DNA from: Asticcacaulis sp. MM231
GTDB lineage: Bacteria; Pseudomonadota; Alphaproteobacteria; Caulobacterales; Caulobacteraceae
Direction of reading: 5' to 3'
NCBI RefSeq assembly: GCF_964186625.1
Contig: NZ_OZ075108.1
Span: 2,046,001 to 2,110,000 of the forward strand
Length of the DNA: 64,000 nt
Numbering within the stretch: position 1 is the first letter of the stretch; every line of letters starts with the position of its first letter. A model generated the notes under the pieces. It was given only the letters and a program-made list of their open reading frames with translations, did not search any database and was not told the DNA's origin. Both the position numbers and the translations under genes were made by a program. This document shows, one piece after another, positions 1 through 9,848 of this stretch.

Positions 1-552
1 GACCGGGATAGCGGCCAGTTCGGGCGGCAGGTTATCGGCAGGGTAAGCCGGGACTTCGAGCGAGGCCAGAGCGATCAAAGGCACGCCGACATCGACCTTG
101 CCGCCGGAGCGATCAACGATGCACGCCGCCGCCACAACATCGCCGCCGGCCGCCTTGATGGCTGCTATACATTCGCGCGACGACAGGCCCGTGGTGACGA
201 TATCCTCAACCATCACGACCTTCTGGCCGGGCTCGATATGGAAGCCACGGCGCAACTTGAACTCACCGCCTTCGCGTTCGACATACATCGACGGCACCTT
301 GAGGTGACGGGCGGTTTCGTAACCGGGGATGATGCCGCCGACGGCCGGCGAAATGGCGAGATCGACGGGGCCAACCGCGGCAGTGATCTTGTCGGCTAAG
401 GCCTTGCAAAGGCGTTCGCAACGGTCGGCGTTCATGAAGACCAGGTTTTTCTGCAGGAACATCGGGCTGTGCAGGCCGGATGACAGCACAAAATGGCCTT
501 CGCGCAGAGCGTTGGCGGCGCGGAACTCGTTGATTACGTCTTCACTGGTCAT
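1..552 (-). CDS. pyrE: Orotate phosphoribosyltransferase, 3' end beyond window
   Basis: Converts orotate and PRPP to orotidine 5'-monophosphate in de novo pyrimidine synthesis, in the cytoplasm. About 184 codons are visible before the left edge cuts off the C-terminus. The ATG at 552 is preceded by AAGGATTC. The PRPP-binding signature [13 protein letters not shown] is intact, and the N-terminal [13 protein letters not shown] segment is typical of the PyrE group found in Caulobacter and other alphaproteobacteria. Reads away from the hydrolase at 753. The family is certain; the full length is not visible. Confidence 0.93.
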   Translation of the reverse strand, partial: MTSEDVINEFRAANALREGHFVLSSGLHSPMFLQKNLVFMNADRCERLCKALADKITAAVGPVDLAISPAVGGIIPGYETARHLKVPSMYVEREGGEFKLRRGFHIEPGQKVVMVEDIVTTGLSSRECIAAIKAAGGDVVAAACIVDRSGGKVDVGVPLIALASLEVPAYPADNLPPELAAIPV

Positions 553-752
553 GGGGAATCCTTGTCTGATGCCAGCGGTTTAGCGCGTTCGGTCGGCTAT
601 TGGAAGATGAAGAATTGCGCTGAGCTTTGTTCAAACCGTCGAAATCCTAAACCTTATCTGAAAGGGCAAGCAAATAGGTTTGACAAGCGTTACGTATAGA
701 TTGAGCATCTAGGAGACGGGCCGGAAGCGCGGCCGACGACTGAGGGGGGCTT

Positions 753-1772
753 ATGTTTCGAATTGTATGCGCATGTCTGCAAATTGTATTATTGTTCGGT
801 TTACCGACGGTCTCTCATGCAGCCGAGCCCCTGCCTCTGGAAGCCTATTTTCGGCCTCAGAACGCCGTTAAATTACCGGATGGCCGGCGTTTCAATATCT
901 TCTGTATTGGGTCTGGCGGTCCCACGGCACTGATAGACTCCAGCCTTAGTCAATGGAGTCTGGAATGGCGGGACATCCAGCGCGATCTGGCTCAAGTCAC
1001 CAGGGTCTGTACTTTCGACAGGGCCGGATACGGCTTTAGCGATCCAGGCCCCTTACCGCGTGATGCCTCTGCGGAAGTCGGCAATCTCGAAAACGCACTG
1101 AAGGCAGCGGCTATTAAACCACCCTATATATTGGTAGGGCACTCGTTGGGCGGGATAAACATGCGCCTGTTTGCCTACAAACATACCGAGGACGTTGCAG
1201 GTATTCTGTTGGTCGACCCAGCCATAGAGCATGGCGACAAACGCCTGCCCTATCCTAAAAGCTATCATGATGAAAATCTCAGCTTCTACCGTGGCTGCCT
1301 GAAACAACTCGAGGCCGGCCCGCTCACTCCCGGATTTATTCTGCCGGGGGCCGAGGATCCTTGCCTTCCTAAGCGCCCACATGATCTGTCCAAAGCCGTA
1401 TGGTCAAAGCTTACGGAAATATATTTCAGCAAGAGCCGTTTTGAAGTCATGTTATCCGAAACTGAAAGTAAGGATGAAACCTCGTCGAATGATCTTGACG
1501 CCAACCGACATAGTCTTGGCTCGATCCCCCTTGTTATCCTCTCTTCTGACAAAGCGCACTTTACTGAAGACAGGCCGAACGGTGTGGACGCGGATACACT
1601 TTATAATGCCTGGATCAGCGCCCACGAAGACCAGGCTCGCAACTCCACACAAGGAAAGAATGTCATTGTAGAGGGCGCCAGCCATTTCATATTTGAAGAA
1701 CGCCCCGACGCATTGCTTGACGCGTTCAATGAAGTTGTTCAGCAAGCGCGTGCCTCGAAGATGAAGCCGTGA
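753..1772 (+). CDS. Secreted alpha/beta-fold hydrolase
   Basis: 339 aa. An N-terminal signal peptide ends near the SHAAEP motif (residues 21-26), so the enzyme probably acts in the periplasm or outside the cell. The nucleophile elbow GHSLGG gives Ser131; FDRAGYGFSDPGP (88-100) is the usual oxyanion-side loop, and His311 in GASHFIFEE is the likely catalytic histidine. The start has GAGGGGGG just upstream. Four cysteines beyond the signal could form disulfides. The substrate cannot be told from the sequence; an esterase or lipase-like role is an inference. It stands alone and converges on the spoT-type gene with 23 bp between stops. Confidence 0.82.
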   Translation: MFRIVCACLQIVLLFGLPTVSHAAEPLPLEAYFRPQNAVKLPDGRRFNIFCIGSGGPTALIDSSLSQWSLEWRDIQRDLAQVTRVCTFDRAGYGFSDPGPLPRDASAEVGNLENALKAAAIKPPYILVGHSLGGINMRLFAYKHTEDVAGILLVDPAIEHGDKRLPYPKSYHDENLSFYRGCLKQLEAGPLTPGFILPGAEDPCLPKRPHDLSKAVWSKLTEIYFSKSRFEVMLSETESKDETSSNDLDANRHSLGSIPLVILSSDKAHFTEDRPNGVDADTLYNAWISAHEDQARNSTQGKNVIVEGASHFIFEERPDALLDAFNEVVQQARASKMKP

Positions 1773-1795
1773 TCGAAGGTATTATGAAATACCGT

Positions 1796-4057
1796 CTACC
1801 CCCTCACGCGGTCGACGCTTTCGATCATCGGTGAGGTACGCAGCGCTGCCGAAATATTGGTGATGTGGCGGGCATCCAGCACCTCGATATCGAAATCGAC
1901 ATCAAGGAAGTCCATCGGTTTGTTCGCTATCCTGATATTGACGATATTGCCCTTGGCCTCGCCGATCAACGTACACGCCTGACCGAGCACGCCCGGCTTG
2001 TTCTGCATATTGACGCGCAGACGCGCCACCGACAGCGTGTTCTTTTCCGCGTTCAGCGTCCAGTGCAGGTCGATCCAGCTTTCGTCCTGCGCCTCAAGAG
2101 CCTCAAGTTGCTCACATTCGATGGAGTGGACATGGACGCCATCGCCTTCGACAAAGCCGACGATGCGGTCACCCGGCACCGGATAGCAGCACTTCGAGAA
2201 GATGACAGTTTGCAATTCATGCAGGGCCGAGCCCCGCACGAAGGCCGCGCCACCTCCGCCATCCTTGATGCGCGTCAGGCTATCGGTGGTCAGCATCATC
2301 GGCAGCTTGAGGCCGGGGAAGATGGCTTCGAGAATCTTGGCCGGGAAGATCTTGCCACGGCCGCACAGCTCAAACAGCTCGTCCTCGCTCGTCACGTTGA
2401 AGCGCTCGAACGCTGGCCGCCAGCTTATATCCTTCAGAGCCTTATCGACCTGCGCGGCGGCACGCTCAATAGCCGTCTTGCCGAGCTTGATAAAATCGCC
2501 GGCCTCGCGCTGGCGCAGGTGACGGCGGATCGCCGAGCGGGCCTTGCCGGTAACGGTCAGGCTGAACCAGTCCTGATTGACGCGCGATTCCAACCCGGTC
2601 AGGATTTCGACCTGATCGCCGTTTTGCAGCACGGTGCGCAAGGGCTTGTGCTCACCATTGATCAGGCAGCCAATGGCCGTTTCGCCGACCTGGGTATGGA
2701 CGGCAAAGGCGAAATCGAGCGGCATGGCGCCGCGCGGCAGCGAGATCAAACGTCCCTTCGGCGAGAAGACGAACACCTGATCAAGATACATCTCCATCTT
2801 GGCGTGCTCGACCCAATCCTCACTGTCGCCACCATTTTCAACGATGTTGACGATATTGCGCAAAGAATTCATCGGGTTGCGACCGCCGTCGCGCGTCGCC
2901 GCCTCTTCATCGAAGCCATAGGCCTGATTCTTATAGCCCCAGTGCGCCGCTACGCCCTCTTCGGCCACGCGGTCCATCTCCTCGGTGCGGATTTGCAGCT
3001 CGATACGCGTTCCCTTATGGCCAACCACCGTCGTGTGCAAAGACTTGTAATTGTTGGACTTTGGCGTCGAGATAAAGTCCTTGAAGCGCTCCTGCACGCA
3101 CGGCCAGGTGCGATGGATGATACCAAGCGCGCGGTAACAGTCGTCCGTATTCTGCATCACCACGCGGAAGGCGAAGATATCCGACAACTGGTTAAACCCG
3201 ACCGACTTGCGCTGCAGCTTTTTCCAGATCGAATAGGGCGACTTTTCACGCCCCATGACCCGCGCGGACATGCCCTGCTTTTCCAGCTTGGCAGCAACGT
3301 CGCGGGCGATGGCAGCGATTGTCGAGCCCTTCTCGGTCCGCATCTCCTCAAGGCGATGGATGATCGCCTGATGGGCCAGCGGATTGATGTGCGAAAAGGC
3401 CAGGTCTTCCAGCTCGGTGGCGAATCGGTTGCAGCCGATCGAACGGGCCAGCGGCGCGTAGACTTCCAGCGTTTCGCGCGAAATGCGTTCGCGCTTTTCC
3501 GGCGCCACGAAATGCAGGGTGCGCATATTGTGCAGGCGGTCGGCCAGCTTGACCAGCAGGACGCGGATGTCCTTCGAGATGGCCAGGATGAACTTGCGCA
3601 GGTTTTCCGACGACTTGGTGTATTCCGATTGCAGTTCGAGCCGCGTCAGCTTGGTGACGCCCTCGACCATGGTGGCGATTTCCTCGCTGAACTTCGACGC
3701 GATCTCTTCATAGGTCGCCGGCGTGTCTTCGATGGTGTCGTGCAGCAGGGCGGTGGCGATGGCGGCGGCATCTAACTTGTAGTCGGTCAGGATGCCGGCC
3801 ACCTCGATCGGGTGGGCAAAGTACGGATCACCCGAAGCCCGCAACTGCGCGCCGTGCATCTTCATGGCATAGACATAGGCGCGGTTGAGCATGGCCTCAT
3901 CGACCGTCGGGTCGTAGGCGGCCACGCGATCGATCAGTTCGATCTGGCGCAGGAATTTCTGACGATGGGTTGCGGGCTTCGGCGTTTCGGGCGTGGCTAA
4001 GGGCGCTGGCTCAACGGATGCCGCCTTGTCCAAAACCTGCTCGCTTTCTGCCGACAT
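1796..4057 (-). CDS. spoT: Bifunctional (p)ppGpp synthetase/hydrolase (RSH family)
   Basis: Makes and degrades the stringent-response alarmone (p)ppGpp. Domain order is HD hydrolase (His82 in HPIEVA, His106-Asp107 in LLHDTIEDTP), RelA/SpoT nucleotidyltransferase (GREKSPYSIWKK through the RTEEMD segment), TGS domain (VFVFSPKGRLISLPRG), then a C-terminal ACT domain. Both catalytic centres look intact, so it is bifunctional, as expected for the single long RSH of alphaproteobacteria. The frame stays open to a TTG at 4138, but the ATG at 4057 (MSAESEQ) is the more likely start, giving 753 aa. rpoZ lies just upstream, with a terminator between, a common pairing. Confidence 0.95.
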   Translation of the reverse strand: MSAESEQVLDKAASVEPAPLATPETPKPATHRQKFLRQIELIDRVAAYDPTVDEAMLNRAYVYAMKMHGAQLRASGDPYFAHPIEVAGILTDYKLDAAAIATALLHDTIEDTPATYEEIASKFSEEIATMVEGVTKLTRLELQSEYTKSSENLRKFILAISKDIRVLLVKLADRLHNMRTLHFVAPEKRERISRETLEVYAPLARSIGCNRFATELEDLAFSHINPLAHQAIIHRLEEMRTEKGSTIAAIARDVAAKLEKQGMSARVMGREKSPYSIWKKLQRKSVGFNQLSDIFAFRVVMQNTDDCYRALGIIHRTWPCVQERFKDFISTPKSNNYKSLHTTVVGHKGTRIELQIRTEEMDRVAEEGVAAHWGYKNQAYGFDEEAATRDGGRNPMNSLRNIVNIVENGGDSEDWVEHAKMEMYLDQVFVFSPKGRLISLPRGAMPLDFAFAVHTQVGETAIGCLINGEHKPLRTVLQNGDQVEILTGLESRVNQDWFSLTVTGKARSAIRRHLRQREAGDFIKLGKTAIERAAAQVDKALKDISWRPAFERFNVTSEDELFELCGRGKIFPAKILEAIFPGLKLPMMLTTDSLTRIKDGGGGAAFVRGSALHELQTVIFSKCCYPVPGDRIVGFVEGDGVHVHSIECEQLEALEAQDESWIDLHWTLNAEKNTLSVARLRVNMQNKPGVLGQACTLIGEAKGNIVNIRIANKPMDFLDVDFDIEVLDARHITNISAALRTSPMIESVDRVRG

Positions 4058-4141
4058 ACACTTACTTTCGATAACGCTTCGCCTTATCCTAATCGGATCA
4101 GGGGTTAAAAAGTTTCTCACAAGCGCGGATTTACACAAGTA

Positions 4142-4173
4142 AAAAGGCTCAAAGGTATCCCCTTGAGCCTTTT
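4142..4173 (-). terminator. Rho-independent terminator after rpoZ
   Basis: Perfect 11-bp stem AAAAGGCTCAA / TTGAGCCTTTT with a 10-nt loop, followed on the minus strand by a T-run. It lies between the rpoZ stop and the spoT start, so spoT probably needs its own promoter or read-through. Confidence 0.8.
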
Positions 4174-4210
4174 AAATAATAAGTTTGCCGGCGTTTGCCA
4201 GACGGGAAGC

Positions 4211-4570
4211 TTAGTAGCGCTCTTCCTGACCGCCATCGCGGTCGGATTGCAGGGCGCGGATCAGTTCGCTTTCCGACATCTGCATGTGCGACGGATCGGC
4301 CAGCAGGGCGAGGGTTTCGGCCTCTTCCTCGGCCTCGGTGCGCTCGTCAACGCGTTGCAGGGAAGCGATCAGGCTTTCGGTCAGCACGGTCGGCTCGATC
4401 ACGCCGTCGGCGATTTCGCGCAAAGACACGACCGGGTTCTTGTCGTTGTCGCGGTCGACCAGGATCGACGAACCCGACGAGATGGCGCGGGCGCGGTGCG
4501 CGGCCAGCAAAACGAGGTTGAAGCGGTTATCGATCTTTTCGACGCAATCTTCGACGGTGACGCGGGCCAT
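4211..4570 (-). CDS. rpoZ: DNA-directed RNA polymerase omega subunit
   Basis: 119 aa. Opens with [19 protein letters not shown] and continues with [12 protein letters not shown], the conserved omega core that clamps the RpoC C-terminus and aids holoenzyme assembly. The acidic C-terminal tail ([10 protein letters not shown]) is typical of alphaproteobacterial omega. It is upstream of spoT on the same strand, as in many proteobacteria. No unusual features. Confidence 0.95.
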   Translation of the reverse strand: MARVTVEDCVEKIDNRFNLVLLAAHRARAISSGSSILVDRDNDKNPVVSLREIADGVIEPTVLTESLIASLQRVDERTEAEEEAETLALLADPSHMQMSESELIRALQSDRDGGQEERY

Positions 4571-5026
4571 GCAGGAACCTCAATATAGGAGCGTCTTCGC
4601 TTGGCCTGCACAGGATGAGGCGGCCATAGGGCGAGGACTAAAAAGTCATGAACCGGTGCCAATAGCGCGTGTCGCCGGAAAAGACAAGAAATTCATGAAA
4701 TTTGTTGTGCGAGCGCAAGGCGCGGCCATTAAAGGCTGACGGTTTGCCCGCAAATCCTTATTGACGCGTGCCGGTCAATCATGACAAAAACCGCCTATGA
4801 TCACGTCCAAAGCCCTAAACACGCTCCTTATTGGCACCCTGATCGCTTAACTGCGGTCAGGCGAAAGTCGTTTGCGTCTTTTTTTGGCTTTATCCCCGTT
4901 TCGGGTTTTGATCATGTTCTCCCATCTGCTATCTCTCCCGCGCATTCGCCCCGGCTTCACATCCTGAAGCTTTGAGCCTTCGCGCGTCACACTCGCACTC
5001 TTTAAGACCTATAAGGGTTTCCACCC
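4571..5026. other. 456-bp divergent intergenic region, rpoZ to leuA
   Basis: Holds the rpoZ 5' region and the leuA leader. A possible leader peptide (4797-4850), an overlapping hairpin and a T-run (4879-4885) occupy the right half. The left half shows no gene. Described separately as a candidate attenuator. Confidence 0.6.
4797..4850 (+). CDS. Candidate leucine-rich leader peptide upstream of leuA
   Basis: A 17-codon ORF reading MITSKALNTLLIGTLIA, with four Leu and three Ile codons, ending 176 nt before leuA. Its last codons and stop are inside a 9-bp stem (4838-4846 with 4853-4861, one G.U pair), and a run of seven Ts follows at 4879-4885. This resembles branched-chain amino-acid attenuators, but the Leu codons are not consecutive, there is no strong Shine-Dalgarno, and I could not draw a convincing terminator stem directly before the T-run. 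Treat as tentative. Confidence 0.35.
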   Translation: MITSKALNTLLIGTLIA

Positions 5027-6703
5027 ATGATGCTGACCAATCCCGACACCAAGTACCGTCCGTTTTCCCTCGGCGTCAACATGTCCGACCGCACCTGGCC
5101 GGACAAGGTGACCACGAAAGCGCCGCGCTGGCTCTCCACCGATCTGCGCGATGGCAATCAGGCGCTGGCCGATCCGATGGATGTCGACAAGAAGCTGATG
5201 TTCTTCAAGCTTCTCCTCAGCGTGGGCCTCAAGGAGATCGAGGTCGGCTTCCCGTCGGCATCGCAGACCGAGTTCGATTTCGTGCGCAAGCTGATCGAGG
5301 AAAACCTGATTCCCGACGACGTCACCATCCAGGTGCTGACGCAATCGCGCGAAGACCTGATCAAGCGCTCGTTCGAGGCCCTGCGCGGCGCCAAGAAGGC
5401 GATCGTGCACCTCTATAATGCGACGAGCCCCCTCTTCCGCCGCGTCGTGTTCAACATGGACAAACCAGACGTGCTGGCATTGGCGCGCAAGGGTATGGGC
5501 CTGCTGGTCGCCGAGGCCGCCGCGCAACCGGAAACCGAATGGGGCTTCGAGTACAGCCCGGAAACCTTCACTGCCACCGAGCCCGAGTTCGCGCTTGAGG
5601 TCTGCAACGCCGTGATCGAGGTTGTGCAGCCGACGCCATTAAAGCCTTTGATCCTCAACCTACCAGCCACGGTCGAGGTTGCCGGTCCGCACACCTATGC
5701 CGACCAGATCGAATGGTTCTGCCGCCATATCAGCAAGCGCGACAGCGTGGTCATCAGCCTGCACCCGCACAATGACCGCGGCACCGGCACCGCGGCGGCC
5801 GAACTGGCCCTGCTGGCCGGCGCCGACCGCATCGAAGGCTGCCTGTTCGGCAATGGCGAACGCACCGGCAATGTCGATTTGGTGACGCTGGCGCTCAATC
5901 TCTATACGCAGGGCGTGTCGCCGGAGCTCGACTTCTCCCATATGCGCGAGGTGGTGAAGACGGTCGAACACTGCAACAATATCCCGGTGCATCCGCGCCA
6001 CCCCTACGCCGGCGAACTGGTTTTTACCGCCTTCTCAGGCTCGCACCAGGACGCCATCAAGAAGGGCTTCGCGGCCCACGAGAAGCGTAACGACGGCTAT
6101 TGGGAAATGCCCTATCTGCCGATCGATCCGGCCGATCTCGGCGAGAGCTACGAGGCCGTGATCCGCGTCAACTCCCAGTCCGGAAAGGGGGGGATAGCGT
6201 GGATTCTTGAGCAAAATCATGGCCTGAAGCTGCCCCGCCGGTTTCAGGTAGACTTCTCGAAGAAGATTCAGGACATTACCGACGCCTCGGCCAAGGAAGT
6301 CAGTGGCACGGATCTGTGGGACGCCTTCCAGGCGGCTTACCACCTGACCGGGCCACAGGCCTATGAACTGATCGAATACGACCACAAGGGGCCGGTGCGT
6401 TCCGGCGCCACACGCACCTTCGTGGGCAGGATCATCAAGGATGGTATCGAGACCTCGGTCATTGGCCATGGCAATGGCCTGATCTCCAGCGCCGTGCGCG
6501 GGCTCAATTCGCACTATGATCTGGGCCTTGAAGTGGTCGATTACGCCGAACACGCGCTCAATGTCGGCAGCGAAAGCCAGGCGGTGGCCTATGTCGAGTG
6601 CAGGGCCGGCGACCGCACGGTCTTTGGCGTCGGCATTGATCATGATGTCGCCACGGCCAGCATCAAGGCGGTGCTTTCGGCCGCCAACGCCCTGAAGGTG
6701 TAG
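5027..6703 (+). CDS. leuA: 2-isopropylmalate synthase (type 2 LeuA)
   Basis: Condenses acetyl-CoA with 2-oxoisovalerate, the first committed step of leucine synthesis. 558 aa, the length of the longer yeast/actinobacterial-type LeuA. The catalytic TIM barrel begins at [11 protein letters not shown] (around residues 37-47), with the metal-binding [25 protein letters not shown] stretch split here as [11 protein letters not shown] near 244. A C-terminal LeuA allosteric domain (about residues 430-558) supports leucine feedback inhibition. Two adjacent ATGs open the frame (MMLTNPD). It is monocistronic and converges on the nuclease gene across a large palindromic repeat. Confidence 0.94.
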   Translation: MMLTNPDTKYRPFSLGVNMSDRTWPDKVTTKAPRWLSTDLRDGNQALADPMDVDKKLMFFKLLLSVGLKEIEVGFPSASQTEFDFVRKLIEENLIPDDVTIQVLTQSREDLIKRSFEALRGAKKAIVHLYNATSPLFRRVVFNMDKPDVLALARKGMGLLVAEAAAQPETEWGFEYSPETFTATEPEFALEVCNAVIEVVQPTPLKPLILNLPATVEVAGPHTYADQIEWFCRHISKRDSVVISLHPHNDRGTGTAAAELALLAGADRIEGCLFGNGERTGNVDLVTLALNLYTQGVSPELDFSHMREVVKTVEHCNNIPVHPRHPYAGELVFTAFSGSHQDAIKKGFAAHEKRNDGYWEMPYLPIDPADLGESYEAVIRVNSQSGKGGIAWILEQNHGLKLPRRFQVDFSKKIQDITDASAKEVSGTDLWDAFQAAYHLTGPQAYELIEYDHKGPVRSGATRTFVGRIIKDGIETSVIGHGNGLISSAVRGLNSHYDLGLEVVDYAEHALNVGSESQAVAYVECRAGDRTVFGVGIDHDVATASIKAVLSAANALKV

Positions 6704-6715
6704 TTTTTAAGCTTT

Positions 6716-6923
6716 AACACGGAAAGGCATGGATGCCGCTGCGCGGCGAGACGGATAAGGCACGGATTTCAGGGTAATAGCCAAAGACCTATGCGCGCTC
6801 TTGTTATTATAGACGGCGAAGCCGTCATTCATAGCTACGGCAACTCACTAGCTTATAGAGCCCATAAAATCCGTGCCTTATCCGTCTTGATGCGCTTGCG
6901 CATCATCCGTGCCTTTCCGTGTT
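6716..6923. repeat. Nested palindromic repeat, family A copy 1
   Basis: A 208-bp imperfect palindrome between the convergent leuA and nuclease genes. Arms are 6716-6769 and 6867-6923. Each arm carries its own small hairpin: GCCGCTGCGCGGC in the left arm, GATGCGCTTGCGCATC in the right, between conserved ACGGATAAGGCACGGATTT-type blocks. A third hairpin GACGGC-GAA-GCCGTC is in the middle (6812-6826). Related to 10641-10874. No ORF or transposase. Confidence 0.8.
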
Positions 6924-6933
6924 CAACTCTTTC

Positions 6934-7413
6934 CTACCTCGGATGCTCCCGGCGATATTGCACCAGGCTCTGAAAACCCCGCGCCCAGGCGCCGCGTTTG
7001 TGCGCGCGGGCGTCGGTCTCCTCATCCATATAGTCCAGCGTGAAGCTGCGGTAATCGACCGCCAGTCCGCGCCGCACCATCTCAGCCCCGAGATCAAGGC
7101 CTGACGGTAGCTTGCAGATCGCAACCATGCGGCCATACTGGTCATGATCCTGCTGCCGGCAGGTGATGATCTGGCCTTCAATAAGCCCACGCAAAGCAGA
7201 CGTCGCCTCGACGCCGCAGCGAAAGCGGCCGCAGGTCTGATCGTGCTCGAAGGCATCTATCCCGAACAGGCGCACATGCCGGTGTTTGATCACCAGGGTG
7301 TCGCCATCGACGGCATAGGCGCTGCCGCTCACGACCGGCTGTTTCGCCAGCACCGGCCACGCCAGAACACTTAAGGCCAAACAGAGCGTAACCGAACGTG
7401 ACATCTGAAACAT
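6934..7413 (-). CDS. Secreted thermonuclease-like (SNase) protein
   Basis: About 159 aa from the ATG at 7413 (MFQMSRSV); the frame is open further upstream, but this start gives a clean signal peptide ending near WPVLAKQ. The staphylococcal-nuclease core is visible: AVDGDTLVI (metal-binding Asp), VRLFGIDAFE (catalytic Arg and acidic residue) and DQYGRMVA (second Arg). Members hydrolyse DNA or RNA in a calcium-dependent manner, outside the cytoplasm. Several cysteines (CGRFRCG, ITCRQ, AICK) suggest disulfides. No clear Shine-Dalgarno, so the exact start is uncertain. Confidence 0.85.
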   Translation of the reverse strand: MFQMSRSVTLCLALSVLAWPVLAKQPVVSGSAYAVDGDTLVIKHRHVRLFGIDAFEHDQTCGRFRCGVEATSALRGLIEGQIITCRQQDHDQYGRMVAICKLPSGLDLGAEMVRRGLAVDYRSFTLDYMDEETDARAHKRGAWARGFQSLVQYRREHPR

Positions 7414-7666
7414 GTGTTTACGGTTGCGCAAAACGTCCAAACCCTCTACTTGCCCGCCCATGATCACCAGCTTCGCCAACGCCTTCGCGCTCATCCATAT
7501 TGACATCATGTCCAAGCTTATTTGGGCGTGCCAATCGCTTAACGTCAAGTCACTTGGCGTCAAGTCCGCTTCGCGCAAGGCCTCCTAGGCGACTGATCCG
7601 AACGATCGCGCCCCTACCCGTTTTACGGGGCGCCTGAGAGACACAAAGGCGCCCGCAAAGGCCCAG

Positions 7667-8668
7667 ATGTCCGACCAGCCCATACAGAAAAGCCCGCTTT
7701 CAGCCCCGTGGTTATTGATCTGGGGCGGCTATATCCTGGCCATGCTGGGCGCGTTCCTTTTCGCCAGCAAGGGCATCTGGATCAAGCTGGCCTATGCCTA
7801 CGATATCGACGCCTCAGCCCTGATGGCGCTGCGCCTGTCGATCGCCACGCCGTTCTTCGTCGTCTTCGGCATCCTGACCTTCCTGCGCGCCAGATCCAAA
7901 GGCACCAACACCCTGCCGCCGATCGACCGACAGCCGGGACTGTATATCCGCACGCTGCTGGTCGGCGCGCTTGGCTACTGGCTGGCCAGCTATACCGATT
8001 TCGAGAGCCTGACGACCCTATCGCCGCAATTCGAGCGCCTGATCCTCTTCACCTACCCCCTCTTCGTCATTCTGTTCGGCGCTATGTTCTTCAAGCAGCC
8101 TTTCCGCCTGAAGGCCGTATGGGCGTTTGCGATCAGCTACGCCGGGCTGGCGATGGTCTTCATCACCGACCTGAACGCGCACGGCTCGGCCATCGTGGTC
8201 GGCGCCCTGTGGTGCATGGTGTCGTCGGTGGCGTTTGCCATGTACCTGCTGCTGGCCAAGCCATTGATCAAGCGCATGGGGCCATCACTATTTACCTCGT
8301 GGGCGATGAGCGGCGCCGCCATCGCCACCGGCACGCACTTCCTGCTGGTGCACAAGATCAGCGACATCCACATGACGCCGCCACTGCTGACTCTGGTGAT
8401 CGGACTGGCGATCGGCGCCACTGTCCTGCCGAGCTACCTGACCAATTTTGCGCTCAGCCGCATCTCGTCACAGGCCAATGCCGTGATCAGCTTCATCAAT
8501 CCGATCTTCACTCTGGCCATGAGCGCGCTGATCCTCAACCAGCACATCAGCCCGTCGGATATCATCGGCACCCTGCTGGTTCTGACCGGGGTCGGCCTCT
8601 ATATCTGGATCGACCAGCGCGCAACGCGGCGCGAGGCAGAAGCTCAGCTCGCGACATCCAAAGGATAG
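7667..8668 (+). CDS. DMT-superfamily EamA-type permease
   Basis: 333 aa inner-membrane protein with about ten predicted transmembrane helices in two EamA repeats (around residues 15-160 and 175-318). Typical family features include GAFLFASKGIWIKLAY early and the ISSQANAVISFINPIF stretch in the second repeat. Members export amino acids, metabolites or drugs, but no substrate can be named here. The 3' end overlaps the folK stop by 25 bp on the opposite strand. Confidence 0.85.
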   Translation: MSDQPIQKSPLSAPWLLIWGGYILAMLGAFLFASKGIWIKLAYAYDIDASALMALRLSIATPFFVVFGILTFLRARSKGTNTLPPIDRQPGLYIRTLLVGALGYWLASYTDFESLTTLSPQFERLILFTYPLFVILFGAMFFKQPFRLKAVWAFAISYAGLAMVFITDLNAHGSAIVVGALWCMVSSVAFAMYLLLAKPLIKRMGPSLFTSWAMSGAAIATGTHFLLVHKISDIHMTPPLLTLVIGLAIGATVLPSYLTNFALSRISSQANAVISFINPIFTLAMSALILNQHISPSDIIGTLLVLTGVGLYIWIDQRATRREAEAQLATSKG

Positions 8669-9171
8669 GCGTCCCGGGCAACGGTGGCGCTTGCATAGAG
8701 GTCTTGCGCCGTCAGTCCATTAACTGGATGCACCCAGTCCGTCGCGATCTCGGCCAGCGGCCCCATGACGAAGGCGCGCTCGGCGGCGCGCGGATGCGGC
8801 AGGACCAGCCCGTTTTCGCCTTCCAGCACCACGTCGCCATAGGCGATTAAATCGAGATCCAGCACGCGCGGCGTGTTCAGGCGGCCATCACGCACACGCC
8901 CGGAATCTTCTTCTACCCCGTGCAAAAGCTGCATTAAATCATTTGGTTGCAAATCAGTTGCAATTTGCAAGACGGCATTTAGATAGGGCGGATCGCTCGG
9001 ATCCGGCCAGGCCTGCGACGACCACAGACGAGAAATTTTGTTCACAATTAATCCACGCGCTTCCAAATCCTTGACAAGGCGCGCGAAAGCTTGCGATGCA
9101 GTCTGTTGACCCGCCGACAGGTTTGAACCATAGGCGACAAAAATCGCCGTATTGCTGACGCTTCCCGCCAT
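8644..9171 (-). CDS. folK: 6-hydroxymethyl-7,8-dihydropterin pyrophosphokinase (HPPK)
   Basis: 175 aa from the ATG at 9171 (MAGSVSNTAI). Transfers pyrophosphate from ATP to 6-hydroxymethyl-dihydropterin in folate synthesis. FVAYGSNL opens the fold, and the HPPK signature NTPRVLDLDLIAYGD (about 99-113) and LPHPRAAERAFVMGPLAEI (124-142) are intact. The reading frame continues upstream as antisense of the NYN gene, so the true start is the ATG in the 33-bp gap between the two divergent genes. Confidence 0.93.
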   Translation of the reverse strand: MAGSVSNTAIFVAYGSNLSAGQQTASQAFARLVKDLEARGLIVNKISRLWSSQAWPDPSDPPYLNAVLQIATDLQPNDLMQLLHGVEEDSGRVRDGRLNTPRVLDLDLIAYGDVVLEGENGLVLPHPRAAERAFVMGPLAEIATDWVHPVNGLTAQDLYASATVARDAYPLDVAS

Positions 9172-9204
9172 TTTAACCGCACATTCTCGTGGAATTATTT
9201 CACT

Positions 9205-9795
9205 ATGAGCTTTTATCCCACCGACCGTATCGCGCTTTTTATTGATGGTGCCAACCTCTATTCGGCCGCCAAGGCGCTCAATTTCGACATCGACTATCGC
9301 AAGCTGCTCGATGAATTCAAAAAGCGCGGCATTCTGATCCGCGCCTACTATTATACCGCCCTGGTCGAGGGCGACGATTACTCGCCGATCCGCCCGCTTG
9401 TCGACTGGCTCGATTACAACGGCTTTTCCCTGATCACCAAATCGGCCCGGGAATATACCGATGCGCAAGGCCGCAAGCGCTGGCGCGGTGACATGGATAT
9501 CGAAATCGCCTGTGACATGATGGAAATGGCCGAACACGCCGACCATCTGGTGCTGTTCTCCGGCGATGGTGACTTCCGCCGCCTGATCGAGTCCGTACAG
9601 CGTAAGGGCGCGCGCGTCACCGTCGTTTCCACCGTCAAGTCGTCGCCGCCCATGACCTCCGACGAACTGCGCCGTCAGGCCGATACCTTTGTCGATCTGG
9701 CCGATCTCGCCACTGTTGTCGGTCGTCCACGTTCCAGCCACGCCAATCCGCCGAAATTCCTCGGCACCGAGGATGATGACGACGACACGATTTGA
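9205..9795 (+). CDS. NYN-domain (LabA/DUF88) PIN-like protein
   Basis: 196 aa. The PIN-like NYN fold is marked by its acidic residues: IALFIDGANLYSA (Asp12 region), WRGDMDIEIACDMM, and LVLFSGDGDFRRLI. These are the metal-binding aspartates of proposed RNases. An acidic tail (EDDDDD) ends the protein. Homologues are widespread in alphaproteobacteria and usually annotated LabA-like or DUF88; nuclease activity is inferred from the fold. It is 33 bp from the divergent folK and 53 bp before the SDR gene, so those two may be co-transcribed. Confidence 0.85.
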   Translation: MSFYPTDRIALFIDGANLYSAAKALNFDIDYRKLLDEFKKRGILIRAYYYTALVEGDDYSPIRPLVDWLDYNGFSLITKSAREYTDAQGRKRWRGDMDIEIACDMMEMAEHADHLVLFSGDGDFRRLIESVQRKGARVTVVSTVKSSPPMTSDELRRQADTFVDLADLATVVGRPRSSHANPPKFLGTEDDDDDTI

Positions 9796-9848
9796 TGGCT
9801 TATCGGCGCAGGTGCATCTTGCCCGCCCTTTCCCCCTAAGGTTTGACG

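Noticed and set aside
6716..6923. Family A repeat as a CRISPR array.
   Set aside because: Two inverted arms, not regularly spaced direct repeats with spacers; no cas genes.
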